A DNA stretch of 64,000 nt from Actinopolymorpha singaporensis (GCF_900104745.1 NZ_LT629732.1:62001-126000), one strand, 5' to 3'; positions 1 through 8,559 are shown, counted from the stretch's first letter. Numbers and translations: made by a program. The notes: generated from the letters alone by a model not told the origin.

Positions 1-2
1 CG

Positions 3-206
3 ATCGTGCTGCAGCTCCTCGACGACGGACCGCTCACCATGCAACAACTCGTCGACGTACTGCAGGTCCACCAGAGCACGGTGTCCCGTCAGGTCGCCGC
101 CCTGCGGGAGGCGGGCTTGGTGGAGGTCGACGAACAGCGGCGCATCGTGGTCGACCGCGATCCCGTTCGCCAGGCGTGCCACACTCTCCTGGATGCGCTC
201 GAATAG
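3..206 (+). CDS. Winged-helix transcriptional regulator, C-terminal part
   Basis: The reading frame is open to the left edge of the window, so the gene is truncated at its 5' end. The visible part reads as the recognition half of a winged helix-turn-helix domain: 'LTMQQLVDVLQVHQSTVSRQ' is the helix-turn-helix and 'LREAGLVEVDEQRRIVV' the wing. It ends with a short amphipathic tail. This layout fits ArsR-like or MarR-like regulators, which bind DNA as dimers; the family cannot be fixed without the N-terminus. A GTG at position 6 could serve as a start but would leave too little protein for a normal domain. The ligand and target are unknown. Confidence 0.6.
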   Translation: MVLQLLDDGPLTMQQLVDVLQVHQSTVSRQVAALREAGLVEVDEQRRIVVDRDPVRQACHTLLDALE

Positions 207-341
207 CCGAGCCATCCGCCCCGCACGTACCGACCTAATTCCGTTGCCGAGGAATTCAAGCCTGGTTACGCTCACCGAGTCGTGTCCTACCGTTCGTCGG
301 AACGCGACATCGAATTCGGCGACCCATTCAGGAGATCCGCC

Positions 342-557
342 ATGGCTGGCGTGTGCGATATCTGCGACAAGCGCCCCGCGTTCGGAAACAAGGTTGCCCG
401 GCTGGGACACCGCGCACTGAAGCGCAAGGTCAAGGGTCGTTCCCGCCGTCAGTTCAAGCCCAACATCCAGACTGTGCACGCAGTGGTCGACGGCAAGCCC
501 AGGCGGCTGAACGTATGCACCGCCTGCATCAAGGCCGGCAAGGTGGAACGCCGATGA
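342..557 (+). CDS. rpmB: 50S ribosomal protein L28
   Basis: A 71-residue protein matching bacterial L28, a small basic protein of the large ribosomal subunit. It opens with 'MAGVCDICDKRPAFGNKVA' and ends 'RRLNVCTACIKAGKVERR'. The CxxC pairs near both ends mark it as the zinc-ribbon (C+) form rather than the zinc-independent paralogue. The ATG follows an AGGAGA ribosome-binding site by six bases; an in-frame upstream GTG would add a tail not seen in the family. The middle segment ('LGHRALKRKVKGRSRRQFKP') is a little longer and more basic than in many actinobacterial L28 proteins. It stands alone rather than with rpmG. Confidence 0.95.
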   Translation: MAGVCDICDKRPAFGNKVARLGHRALKRKVKGRSRRQFKPNIQTVHAVVDGKPRRLNVCTACIKAGKVERR

Positions 558-599
558 TCGGCCGCTCTTTGCTCTGGTCTTCGAATTGATCGAGACAGA

Positions 600-874
600 A
601 ACGCGCTGATTCCGGCAACCTCAGTACGGCCTGCTTTCACCGAACCGAAGAACAGACCGATGACCTCCTCCTGATTTCCGAGGATCACCCAGTGAAGTTG
701 GTTCAGCGCGGAGTGCGCCCAGTACATCCTCAACAACGCCGGCCCGATCAATTCCTGCAGTACTTCGTCGATCCGGTCGAACGCCGACCGCTGTACGCCG
801 TACTGACCACCAGCTGGCCCGAGCCTGCTCCGCCACAGGTCGACGCAGATCCGTACGCAGCAGACGCCAGTCGG
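600..874 (-). pseudogene. Possible gene remnant, unknown family
   Basis: No complete gene is visible between rpmB and the next methyltransferase gene. One minus-strand frame here has protein-like composition, including 'AFDRIDEVLQELIGPALL' and 'LNQLHWVILGNQEEVIGLFF', with hydrophobic and acidic residues spaced as in a helical protein. It is closed upstream by a TGA and has no ATG or GTG start, only a TTG in the middle, and it runs on into low-complexity sequence. I read it as a decayed fragment but do not recognise the family; chance is possible. The rest of the 558-1083 gap shows nothing. Confidence 0.25.
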
Positions 875-1083
875 TCACCGGACACCACAGCCTCCCGCCC
901 ATACCGACCCGCTCGCACCGGCCGAACTCGTTCGCAGAGACGACGCGGAGCGGGCCGGTGCCGCCCACCTGCAGCAGGTACGGGCCAACCGGGTCCGCGG
1001 CACAGAGGTGGCGCCGTCAAGAAATCCTTGACAAGAGTCGGACTGCCGCCAACCGGGCGCGAGGAAGCCGAAGACACCCGGGC

Positions 1084-2292
1084 CTACGCGTCCAGCAGCC
1101 GCGCCAGGGCAGGTCGTACATTCCATTGCTTGGTCATGTCGGCGTACTCCTCGCCGATGTTCTCGCCGGCCTCGGCGCCGGTACGGGTGGCGCGCAACAT
1201 GATGTTGCGGGGGGTGTGCTCGCTGCCGACGAACTGGATCGTGTCGACGCGGTAACCATGCTGGCGCAGGATCGAGGCGCGCAGCGCATCGGTCAGTACG
1301 TCCGCGAAACGCTCCCGCAGGATGCCGTGCCGGGTGATCATCGTGTACGGCTCGGGCGGCTCCACCTTGCTCAGCTGGGCCTGGATGTCGTGGTGGCAGC
1401 AGGGCGCCGCGAGGATCAACGGCGCCTGCCACCGCACCGCTCTGGCCAGCGCGTCGTCGGTCGCGGTGTCACAGGCGTGCAGGGACAGGACGAGGTCGGG
1501 AGCCTCCTCGAGTTCGGCGGCGGCGATGCTCGACGCTGCGAACGCCAGCTGGCCACCGAAGCCCAGATCCGTTGCCAGCTTGGTGTTCCGGTCGCGCGCC
1601 TGCGGACGCAGGTCGATCCCGGTCATCCGCAAGGGGAGCTTGCGGACGTTCGCGAGGTAGCTGGCGGCGGCGAAGGTGAGGTAGGCGTTGCCGCAGCCGA
1701 GGTCCACGACGCGCAGCGGCCGCTCGTCGGTCGGCAGCGGGACGAGTCCGGTGTCGAGCGCCCGGTCGAGCGCGGGCTCGAGCACCCGGAGGAACTCGTC
1801 CACCTGGCGGTACTTCGCCTGCCGGGTGGGCTTGATCCGCCCCTGGTGGTCGGCGATGCCGACGGCCTTCAGTACCGGGTCCTCCGCCGGCAGCAGGCGA
1901 GGCTTCTCCCGGTCGTGCTCACGGCTGACCGGCTGCTCGGCCACGCGCGGCCGGACGTGCAGCTGCGCGTCGCCCTTCTTGGTGACCCGAAGCTGCAGCG
2001 TCTCGTCCACGGAGTCGAGGTGCCAGTTGCCGAACGCCGTCGCGAGCAGGCCGTCGACCGCCTCCTCCGCCTCCGGCCCGAGGGCGGCGTTGCGGGTGTG
2101 CGCCTGGTGTTCGTCGTACGTCGTGACCTGCAGCACCCGCCCGGCCCGCACGTCGACGTACCTCAGTTCGGCCCGCCGCCAGGCCACCTCGTGCCCGCGA
2201 CGCCGGCCCGCGGCCACGGCACGGACGAGCCGCTCGGAGTCAAGGAGTTCCTCGCGTACGCGGGCCAGCGCCTGCGACAGTGGTTCGGGCAT
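1084..2292 (-). CDS. SAM-dependent methyltransferase (Methyltransf_32-like)
   Basis: A 402-residue protein with a class I methyltransferase core in its C-terminal half. Motif I is 'RVVDLGCGNAYLTF' at about residues 194-207, followed by 'GIDLRPQARDRN' and 'LVLSLHACDTATDDALA'. The 'APCCHHDIQ' stretch near residue 295 and the preceding 'KYRQVDEFLRVLEP' segment are typical of the GSTCD/Trm13-like Methyltransf_32 group found as one copy in many actinomycetes. The N-terminal about 190 residues ('DREKPRLLPAEDPVLKAVGI') form the conserved accessory region. The substrate is unknown, with RNA modification suspected for relatives. It ends the leftward gene run and is 76 bases from the DUF2332 gene behind it. 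Confidence 0.8.
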   Translation of the reverse strand: MPEPLSQALARVREELLDSERLVRAVAAGRRRGHEVAWRRAELRYVDVRAGRVLQVTTYDEHQAHTRNAALGPEAEEAVDGLLATAFGNWHLDSVDETLQLRVTKKGDAQLHVRPRVAEQPVSREHDREKPRLLPAEDPVLKAVGIADHQGRIKPTRQAKYRQVDEFLRVLEPALDRALDTGLVPLPTDERPLRVVDLGCGNAYLTFAAASYLANVRKLPLRMTGIDLRPQARDRNTKLATDLGFGGQLAFAASSIAAAELEEAPDLVLSLHACDTATDDALARAVRWQAPLILAAPCCHHDIQAQLSKVEPPEPYTMITRHGILRERFADVLTDALRASILRQHGYRVDTIQFVGSEHTPRNIMLRATRTGAEAGENIGEEYADMTKQWNVRPALARLLDA

Positions 2293-2368
2293 GCCTCCAA
2301 GAGTGTCATGCGCACTCCGCCGCCGACTCCGACCGGCCCGGCCGACACCATGCGTAGCCGGCCGGTCG

Positions 2369-3304
2369 CTACCCGAACCAGCGCACGGCCTGGCCGTGGG
2401 CCCTGGTCCAGGCCAGCGGCCTGCCGTCGAGGCCGAGCACGTTGTGGTGGGCGTGGTCGGGTGGATCGGGCAGGTCGTCGTACGGCAGCACCTCCGGGGC
2501 CTCGTTCGACACCCAGTGCCCGGGCAACCGACCGGCCAGTTCGGTGAACGCTGCCCGTCGGGGCGCCGGCACCTGATACAGCACCGAGGTGTGGAACACC
2601 ACCAGCGTCGCGTCAACCGGTGCCTGCGCGGCCAGGGCGGGCAGGTCGTCCACCAGGTCCCCGCGCAGCAGCGACGGTGGGTCGGCCGCGGCGACGGCCG
2701 CGGCCGCACGCAACCGGGCACGGCGATGCGCGTGCTCGGGCCAGATGAGCGCCTCGAGCCACGCAACGTCGGCGGGGTCGGTCACGTCGAGCGGATTGAG
2801 GTCGAGCCCGGCCCTCCAGACGACCTCCGGAAGCGTGGTCGGCGGAATCAACCCGGTCGCCTCGCAGTCCAGTACGGGTTCACCCTCACCGATCTTCCGG
2901 TCGCCGTAGCGGTAGGCGTACCGATCCGGGTACAGGCACAGCCCGGCGGACGCGCCGACCTCCAGCAGAGCAAGCGGTTGCGGCAGCATGGAGAGGACCG
3001 GAAGCAGGACAGCGCACCGGCCGGCCTCGTTGGTCTGCGTGGCGCGGGCACGCATCTGCACTTCGATCAACGGCCAGTTCGCCACCGTGTAGTCGTGGAA
3101 CGCGGCGGGATCCTCCACCGGACCGCCGAGGAACCGCACGACACCGAACAGCAGGTTCGGCTGCCGCTTCGCCGGTGGGAGGTTGTCGAGCAGGGCGAGC
3201 ATCTCGTCGTCGCCGGAGACCGCCGATGACAGGCGTTCGTACGCGTGCGAAACCCCACGCGCCTCACGGGCCGCGAACTCGGCGTACGTCTGAGCGGTCG
3301 TCAT
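2369..3304 (-). CDS. DUF2332 family protein
   Basis: A 311-residue protein of the DUF2332 family, widespread in actinobacteria and of unknown function. Family features seen are the N-terminal 'YAEFAAREARGVSHAYERLS', the 'FLGGPVEDPAAFHDYTV' segment, and a Rossmann-like 'LALLEVGASAGLCLYPDRYAY' followed by 'LDLNPLDVTDPADVAWLEAL'. The 'EVGASAGL' turn resembles a SAM-binding loop, so a methyltransferase-like role is a reasonable inference. Its ATG overlaps the stop of the upstream methyltransferase gene by four bases (ATGA), so the two are translationally coupled. No signal peptide or membrane segment is seen. Confidence 0.82.
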   Translation of the reverse strand: MTTAQTYAEFAAREARGVSHAYERLSSAVSGDDEMLALLDNLPPAKRQPNLLFGVVRFLGGPVEDPAAFHDYTVANWPLIEVQMRARATQTNEAGRCAVLLPVLSMLPQPLALLEVGASAGLCLYPDRYAYRYGDRKIGEGEPVLDCEATGLIPPTTLPEVVWRAGLDLNPLDVTDPADVAWLEALIWPEHAHRRARLRAAAAVAAADPPSLLRGDLVDDLPALAAQAPVDATLVVFHTSVLYQVPAPRRAAFTELAGRLPGHWVSNEAPEVLPYDDLPDPPDHAHHNVLGLDGRPLAWTRAHGQAVRWFG

Positions 3305-4143
3305 GGCAGCCGCCGACCGACGGTGAGGAGGGCGACGAAGCTGACCGTCAGCGGAGGCCGGCCGAGCGAGTCCAACCGGCGTTCGACCCGGGCGAGGAAG
3401 TCCGCGCCTCGCGCTTCTCCGAGAGCGTGCGTGCCGGACTGCGTGGCCAGGTTGGCGACGTAGTCCCCGGCGGTGTAGCGCACCTCGAAGGGGTACCGCA
3501 GGCTTGCCACCTCCTCGAAGTAGAGCTCTGTCTCGGGCGCGAAGTGCAGCGGAGCGACGTGTTCGGGGGCCGGCGGCGGGCCGCCCTCATAGCCCACCGC
3601 CCGATAGTCCTCCTGCACCTGAGTCCAGAACGCCTCGGCGTCCGCCGGCTGCGCCCGCACGCATGCGGCAACCGCCATGCAGGCTCCGGGGCGCAGCAGT
3701 TGATGCGGTTTCGCGTATCGGAGCGCGGGATCGACCCAGTGCAGGGAGTTGACGGCAACCACCGCGTCGAGCGGTGGATCGGTCGGCGGTGGCCGCCAGT
3801 CCTCGAAGGAGGATGTCACCACGTCCGCGGCGGGGAACCCGGCCAGCCGGACGCGGGCGAGGGCGGCGAGCTCGGGACCCAACTCCACACCGGTGACGGC
3901 CAGCCCCCGCTCGGCGAGCGGCACGGTCGCCTGCCCCGTGCCGCAACCGATCTCGACCACGCGGTCGCCGGGACCGAGCCCGGCGACGTCAACCAGGTCG
4001 TCGAACAACCGGGGCGGGCAGACCGGCCGAGTGCGTTCGTAGTCCGGCGCAGACCGGTCGAACCCGGCACGCAGCTTCTGACGTCTCAGTTCGTCCTTCA
4101 CGAAACACCTCTGGGAGGCGCGCAACCCACGCTTGCGGCCCAT
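3301..4143 (-). CDS. Class I SAM-dependent methyltransferase
   Basis: A 280-residue methyltransferase. Motif I 'DRVVEIGCGTGQATVPLAE' lies at about residues 60-78, the acidic ribose-binding residue follows in 'VTGVELGPELAALA', and the post-motif region 'LDAVVAVNSLHWVDPALRY' is typical of the UbiE/Methyltransf_11 fold. The first about 20 residues ('GRKRGLRASQRCFVKDELRR') look like a leader before the domain, so a later start is possible. It is first in a coupled pair with the DUF2332 gene. Nothing in the sequence identifies the substrate. Confidence 0.82.
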   Translation of the reverse strand: MGRKRGLRASQRCFVKDELRRQKLRAGFDRSAPDYERTRPVCPPRLFDDLVDVAGLGPGDRVVEIGCGTGQATVPLAERGLAVTGVELGPELAALARVRLAGFPAADVVTSSFEDWRPPPTDPPLDAVVAVNSLHWVDPALRYAKPHQLLRPGACMAVAACVRAQPADAEAFWTQVQEDYRAVGYEGGPPPAPEHVAPLHFAPETELYFEEVASLRYPFEVRYTAGDYVANLATQSGTHALGEARGADFLARVERRLDSLGRPPLTVSFVALLTVGRRLP

Positions 4144-4158
4144 GGAGTCAGTCCGGGA

Positions 4159-5055
4159 TCAGATCGACCGCCAGTCGATGCCGTCCGGCTGTGGGAGGCC
4201 AAGACAGGAAGCGGCCCAGGCCAGGTCGATGGCGATCAATCTGACGAAGACGCTGACCAGCCAGTCCGGCGTACCGGGTTCGTCGAGGACACGCCGGGCG
4301 AGCAAGGCGGCTCCGGCGGCTGCCCACCCTCCGGCCTTCGGCAGCACGTCGTACGGCGCCGGACCGCCTTCGAGGTGCAGCGTGGGAAGAAGGAGTGCCA
4401 GGTCGTGTTCGGCGCTGCCACGCGAGGCGTGCGACCAGTCGACGAAGATCACGCGGTCGTCCGCGACGCAGATGTTGTCGCTGCGCAGATCCCCGTGGAC
4501 CAGCGAGTCGCCGCTGTCATCGAGGCTCGCCTCAGCATCGGTGAGCACGGCGGCGGCCCTGGTCAGCCAGCCCACGGAGCACAGCCCGAGGTCGAGGAAC
4601 GCAGCCCGATCGGACCCCTTCCCCAGCAACGTCGGCCAGTACGCGGGCCGGCGCGGCGTCGGTTCGAACGCGTCCGGAGCCCGAACGGCCGACAGGGCCG
4701 CCACCGCGGCGAGCACCCGATCGATGTCGCCGTCCCGCCAGTCCACACCCTCGTGGCCGGCCGGCCAGTGCGCACGCCCCAGGTCCTCGACCACCAGCAC
4801 CGGATGCTTGCCGTGTTCGTCGAGCCACGCCACGACCTGCGGAGTGAAACGTTCGGGCGCGTGCCGGAGGGCGAGGTACTCGGTGCGAAGCCATCGTTCC
4901 GTCTCGTCGTCGGTCGCCGCCTTGACGAAGACACCACTTCCGTCCTTCAGCGTCACCAGGTAGCGCTCCGCGGCCGACAGTCCGGTGTCCGGCTTGATCC
5001 ACTCCGTGCTCGGTTGGTCGAGAGCGCGTTCCACCCGCGCGCGAATGTCCGTCAT
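4159..5055 (-). CDS. Aminoglycoside phosphotransferase-like kinase
   Basis: A protein of about 298 residues with the eukaryotic-like APH/choline kinase fold. The catalytic loop is 'LVHGDLRSDNICV' (HxDxxxxN) and the metal-binding loop is 'VIFVDWSHASRG'; an ATP-binding 'VFVKAATDDETERWLRTEYL' lies near the N-terminus. Such enzymes phosphorylate small alcohols or antibiotics, and the substrate here is unknown. The chosen ATG begins 'MTDIRARVERAL', where family similarity starts. ATG at 5121 or GTG at 5142 would add 22-29 residues, and neither start has a clear ribosome-binding site. It lies 15 bases downstream of the start of the methyltransferase gene, on the same strand. Confidence 0.8.
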   Translation of the reverse strand: MTDIRARVERALDQPSTEWIKPDTGLSAAERYLVTLKDGSGVFVKAATDDETERWLRTEYLALRHAPERFTPQVVAWLDEHGKHPVLVVEDLGRAHWPAGHEGVDWRDGDIDRVLAAVAALSAVRAPDAFEPTPRRPAYWPTLLGKGSDRAAFLDLGLCSVGWLTRAAAVLTDAEASLDDSGDSLVHGDLRSDNICVADDRVIFVDWSHASRGSAEHDLALLLPTLHLEGGPAPYDVLPKAGGWAAAGAALLARRVLDEPGTPDWLVSVFVRLIAIDLAWAASCLGLPQPDGIDWRSI

Positions 5056-5250
5056 CGAGCACGGACGTCGCTGTGCGTCTGCGTTCACCGTGGTCCCGCT
5101 CAGCCTGATGTTGTCCGACATCAGCGGATCACACCGCTCCACGGGTCTCGTCCAGTGCTCGCATCGCCCCGGTGATCTTCATCTACGCGCCCTCTTTCCG
5201 CAGAACCCCAACCAGTTACGTAGCCGCAAGGATACGTAAGAGCTGACACA

Positions 5251-5880
5251 TCAGAACCCGATTGCCTCGCGGAGGAGCAGGACGGTGCCACGCCCGGGCT
5301 GGTACTCCGCGTTGAGGACGAGCAGGCGGTTGACAGCGCTCGGGTATCCGTAGGCCGCCTGGGCGCGGACGCTCTCCAGTGGGAGGGCGTACTCATGCAC
5401 ACGACGCAGCGCCGTGTCCAGGTCGGGCACCACCTTCTGCGCCCCGACGACCCAGATCGCGTGGGCGGCTCCCCCGGCATAGGCGGGCAGCTGACTTCCG
5501 CTGCCGGAGGCGGCCACGAGGGAGCCGGTCTCGGTGACCGCGGCGACGCTGCCCACCACGACGTCGGGCGTGGCTGTCAGCCGCCGGATCTCGTCTGCAG
5601 AGGTGGCGCGGTCCATCGCGAGTACGCGTGGCTTGACGGCCCGATAGCGCCCACTGACATTGATGTCGTCCTGAATCCCCGACAGGCGCAGGGTCTCGCT
5701 GGCCCCGGTGAAGACGCTTGCACCTTCCGGAACGAGGTCGCGCACGCGGACCCGAGCGGCGGCGACATCGTCCAGAATCTCGACGTCGAAACCGTTCGCA
5801 GCAAGGGAAGCAGCCGCACGTTCCAGACTCTGCGCGGAAGCCGGGTCGGCGAAGGTCGTTGCCGGGACGGAGGTGGTCAT
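5251..5880 (-). CDS. LUD-domain protein (LutC/YkgG family)
   Basis: A 209-residue protein with the LUD fold of LutC/YkgG. LutC works with LutA and LutB in lactate oxidation, but many stand-alone members exist. Landmarks are 'FDVEILDDVAAARVRVRDLVPEGASVFTG', 'DVVVGSVAAVTETGSLV' with the conserved TGS, and 'AHAIWVVGAQKVVPDLDTAL'. No lutA or lutB lies nearby, so a lactate role is not supported. It is transcribed away from an ECF41-type sigma factor with 176 bases between them, and a 25-bp element in that gap recurs at the second sigma-factor locus. Control by the neighbouring sigma factor is therefore a reasonable inference. Confidence 0.85.
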   Translation of the reverse strand: MTTSVPATTFADPASAQSLERAAASLAANGFDVEILDDVAAARVRVRDLVPEGASVFTGASETLRLSGIQDDINVSGRYRAVKPRVLAMDRATSADEIRRLTATPDVVVGSVAAVTETGSLVAASGSGSQLPAYAGGAAHAIWVVGAQKVVPDLDTALRRVHEYALPLESVRAQAAYGYPSAVNRLLVLNAEYQPGRGTVLLLREAIGF

Positions 5881-5932
5881 GGCACTCCTGAACTCCTCGT
5901 GGCGGCACGTTGTCTACTTGTCACGTGCCCTG

Positions 5933-5957
5933 CTCACGAGTACGACGAGACAGCCCC
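5933..5957 (-). promoter_or_regulatory. Candidate sigma-factor-dependent promoter element, copy 1
   Basis: On the minus strand this reads GGGGCTGTCTCGTC, three variable bases, then CTCGTGAG. The same layout with 19 of 25 identical positions occurs at 25835-25859 beside the other ECF41 sigma gene. It lies 53 bases before the LUD start codon. It could be a promoter element or an operator. Published ECF41 promoters have TGTC near -35 but usually CGTC near -10 about 16 bases on, and that second half is not clear here. Confidence 0.35.
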
Positions 5958-6056
5958 GCGGAAGGTCAGGGGACTCGCCGCCCGGACCTCACGTTTCGGC
6001 CCGCCGGCTCGTCGAACCAGCAAGGGCAGAACCTACGTCAGGGAGCCGTCGACGAC

Positions 6057-7001
6057 ATGAGCACACCCCCAGAGTCGGGAAGCAGCCGAACCGGGCCGGG
6101 ACCGGACGCGATCATGAGCGAGCGGCGCCAGTTGATCAGTCTCGCGTACCGGCTGCTCGGCTCGCTGGCCGACGCCGAGGACGCAGTACAGGAGACCTAT
6201 GCCCGCTGGTACGCCATGCCCGAAGGGCAGCGTGAAGACATCGCCTCCCCTGGCGCCTGGCTGACGACGGTCGCGAGCCGCATCTGCCTCGACCTGCTCG
6301 GCTCGGCGCGTGCCCGGCGGGAGAAGTACGTGGGCGAATGGATCCCCGAACCAGTGCCCGAGTCCACGGACTGGATCAGCGGGCGGCGCAGCGCCGGCGA
6401 CGCCGCTGTCGACCCGGCCGACCGGATCACCCTCGACGAGTCGATCAGCATGGCCTTCCTCGTCGTACTCGACTCGATGACTCCCGCCGAGCGTGTCGCC
6501 TTCGTCCTGCACGACGTCTTCGCCTACCCCTTCGCCGACATCGCCGAGATCGTCGGCCGCACACCTGCGGCATGCCGGCAACTGGCCTCCTCGGCCCGCC
6601 GCCGCGTCCGCGCCTCGCAGGCCCCACCGACCCCGGCAGCCCGACAGGCCGGCATCGTCAGGGAGTTCAGCCGGGCATGGGAGGCAAAGGACGTCGACGC
6701 CCTCATCGGCCTCCTCGATCCCGACGCCACACTCGTTGCCGACGGTGGCGGTCTCGCGCTCGCCGCCCTGCACCCCATCGAGGGCGGCGAACTGATCGCA
6801 CACCTGCTCGCCGACCTCGCCGACAGGACGCCCGGCAACGTGACCTTCGTCGAGCATGTCGTCAACGGCCAACCCGGCCTGGTCGCACAGGAGGACGGCG
6901 TCACGATCTCGGTGTACGCGTTCGAGATGGTGGCCGACCGGATCAGGCACATCTGGGCGGTTCGCAACCCCGAGAAGCTGCGCCCCTGGACGGGCGGCTG
7001 A
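6057..7001 (+). CDS. sigJ: ECF41-type RNA polymerase sigma factor (SigJ family)
   Basis: A 314-residue sigma factor. Region 2 ('LISLAYRLLGSLADAEDAVQ', about residues 26-45) and region 4 ('AFVLHDVFAYPFADIAEIVG', about residues 148-167) are joined by a linker with WIPEP at 95-99, the ECF41 hallmark (WLPEP). The C-terminal third is a SnoaL-like domain with DGGG at 229-232 and 'RNPEKLRPW' at the end, matching the other two conserved ECF41 motifs. In this group the extension acts in cis in place of an anti-sigma factor. The ATG starts after the intergenic gap; upstream in-frame codons would run into the divergent promoter region. The target is probably the divergent LUD gene or itself; no COE oxidoreductase gene adjoins it. 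Confidence 0.88.
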   Translation: MSTPPESGSSRTGPGPDAIMSERRQLISLAYRLLGSLADAEDAVQETYARWYAMPEGQREDIASPGAWLTTVASRICLDLLGSARARREKYVGEWIPEPVPESTDWISGRRSAGDAAVDPADRITLDESISMAFLVVLDSMTPAERVAFVLHDVFAYPFADIAEIVGRTPAACRQLASSARRRVRASQAPPTPAARQAGIVREFSRAWEAKDVDALIGLLDPDATLVADGGGLALAALHPIEGGELIAHLLADLADRTPGNVTFVEHVVNGQPGLVAQEDGVTISVYAFEMVADRIRHIWAVRNPEKLRPWTGG

Positions 7002-7047
7002 CACCTCGGCAGGGTCGGTTCCGACCACCGCGACGATCGGCACCAGC

Positions 7048-7581
7048 TCAGTCGCTCGGCGCGGTTTCGACAGATGCCAACAACTTCCCGAGCAACGAGG
7101 CGAGCTGGTCTCGCTCGCTGCCGTCAAGCCCCTCGAGGACGGCCGCCTCGTTCGCCATGTGGGTGCGAACGAGCTTGTCGACGAGACGCCGGCCCGCTCT
7201 GGTCAAGGTGGCGACCCGCCCCCGGGCGTCGTCTCGGGCGCGAGCCCGCGTCACCAGGCCCGCGGCGGCGAGCCGGTCGATCCGTTTGGTCATCGCCCCG
7301 GGAGTGACCAGCGTCGCCCGGGCGAGCTCGCCGTTCGACAGGGCATGAGGTGGGGCGCTTCGGCGCAGCGCGGCCAGTACGTCGAAGTCGCCGGGCGCGA
7401 GTCCCGCGGCGGCGAACGGCGGCCGGAGAATCGGGTCGCACACCGCTGCCAGTCGTTCGATCCTTCCCAGGATCAGCATCGGCGAAGGATCCAGGTCCGG
7501 AAGTCGCGCCCGCCACTGGTCGACGATCGCCTGCACGGCGTCGCTGTCGGGGAGTACGCCCCGCTCACCGGGTAGGGCCAT
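7048..7581 (-). CDS. MarR family transcriptional regulator
   Basis: A 177-residue MarR-type repressor. The winged helix runs from 'GDFDVLAALRRSAPPHALSN' through the recognition helix 'LVTPGAMTKRIDRLAAAGLV' to the wing 'ARDDARGRVATLTRAGRRLV', flanked by dimerisation helices. MarR proteins bind palindromes and release them on contact with phenolics, oxidants or metabolites. The gene is divergent from a DsbA-fold gene 39 bases away, and this gap holds two inverted repeats, so it very likely controls both. No cysteine is present in the central helices, which argues against the one-cysteine OhrR-type sensor. Confidence 0.88.
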   Translation of the reverse strand: MALPGERGVLPDSDAVQAIVDQWRARLPDLDPSPMLILGRIERLAAVCDPILRPPFAAAGLAPGDFDVLAALRRSAPPHALSNGELARATLVTPGAMTKRIDRLAAAGLVTRARARDDARGRVATLTRAGRRLVDKLVRTHMANEAAVLEGLDGSERDQLASLLGKLLASVETAPSD

Positions 7582-7591
7582 GTTGACAGGA

Positions 7592-7628
7592 TACTTTCCG
7601 CGTCAAGTAAACTCGTTTCCATGGAAAC
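7592..7628. promoter_or_regulatory. Two inverted repeats between marR and the DsbA-fold gene
   Basis: First, TACTT-N8-AAGTA at 7592-7609 is an 18-bp dyad of the size MarR dimers bind. Second, GTTTCCATGGAAAC at 7615-7628 is a perfect 14-bp palindrome containing the ATG of the DsbA-fold gene. Binding at the second site would block transcription of that gene directly. It could also arise by chance around the start codon. Confidence 0.45.
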
Positions 7629-8241
7629 TAGCGCGTGTCCTCCGAGGGTGGCTGTCTACGTCGACCCGACCTGTCCCTTCGCGTGGATCACCAGCAAGTG
7701 GCTCGCCGAGGTCGAGCAGCACGCCGGCCTCGAGGTGCGCCGTGAGCTGATGAGCCTCTCCGTGGTCAACGAGGGGCGTGAGCTCGACGCCTGGTACCGG
7801 GACTACAACGAGGGCGCGTGGCGGCCCGCTCGGGTCGCGGCTGCCCTCCTCGCTTCCGCCCATGCGGAACGCTGGACCGACTTCTACGAGACGTTCGGAC
7901 AGCGGCGCCACGTAGGTGGCCTTCGCGACGATGCGCAGAACATCGCACTCACCCTGGACGAACTACAGCTCCCGGCCGGGCTGGCCGGCGCGTCCGAGGA
8001 GACCTCGTGGGACGCCGATCTGCGCGCCCGTACCAAGATCGCCACCGCACTCCTGAGCGACGACGACGGCGGGACCCCGATCGTTCGGATCGGCGACCGC
8101 GGATTCTTCGGGCCCGTACTCACGGCCGTCCCCCGCGGTGATGCTGCCGTCCGACTGTGGCACGCGGTGTCGACCCTCGCGACGATCCCGTCGTTCAGCG
8201 AACTCAAGGGAGCACGCGACGAGCATCTACAGACGAACTGA
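7621..8241 (+). CDS. DsbA-family protein, mycothiol-dependent nitroreductase-like
   Basis: A 206-residue thioredoxin-fold protein. The N-terminal 'VYVDPTCPFAWITSKWL' closely resembles the active site of the mycobacterial Rv2466c group, where the motif is CPWC. Here it is CPFA: Cys18 is kept and the second cysteine is alanine, so the protein should work by a one-cysteine (mixed mycothiol disulfide) mechanism. The DsbA insertion is helical ('ERWTDFYETFGQRRHVGGL') and the cis-proline loop is 'DDGGTPIVRIGDRGFFGPVL'. No signal peptide, so it is cytosolic. The divergent MarR gene is its likely regulator. The function is probably reduction or detoxification of electrophiles. Confidence 0.8.
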   Translation: METSACPPRVAVYVDPTCPFAWITSKWLAEVEQHAGLEVRRELMSLSVVNEGRELDAWYRDYNEGAWRPARVAAALLASAHAERWTDFYETFGQRRHVGGLRDDAQNIALTLDELQLPAGLAGASEETSWDADLRARTKIATALLSDDDGGTPIVRIGDRGFFGPVLTAVPRGDAAVRLWHAVSTLATIPSFSELKGARDEHLQTN

Positions 8242-8352
8242 CAGCGGGAGCCACACGTTGCATGCCGCACCTGGGCGCCGGCATGGCCCTCGCAGGTGGG
8301 TCTTCCGGTGCCCCCACCTCGGCAGGGTCGACCGGCGGGTTCTGAATTGGTT

Positions 8353-8387
8353 CTGAATATCCGGCACGACACGCCGGTGTAATTCAG
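8353..8387. repeat. Imperfect hairpin downstream of the DsbA-fold gene
   Basis: Arms CTGAAT/ATTCAG and CCGGC/GCCGG surround a 7-base loop, with short unpaired bases between the two stems. It sits 111 bases after the stop codon. It may be a weak terminator or a protein-binding dyad. The left part also resembles sequence at 14641-14670. The remaining 8242-8559 gap shows no gene. Confidence 0.35.
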
Positions 8388-8559
8388 CAGACGGTTCAGA
8401 CTTATCGAGTGCGGACCGCCTGCACAAACCGAACAGGTGCGCACCGCTCCTTGTTGCGACGCCAGGAAAGGCCGTACGCAATTCCGGAAGCCGTCGATCA
8501 ACCAACGAGAAAGGTTGCGCGCCTCCACAACCGGGCAGGAATTCCCGCGCCCGAAAAAC

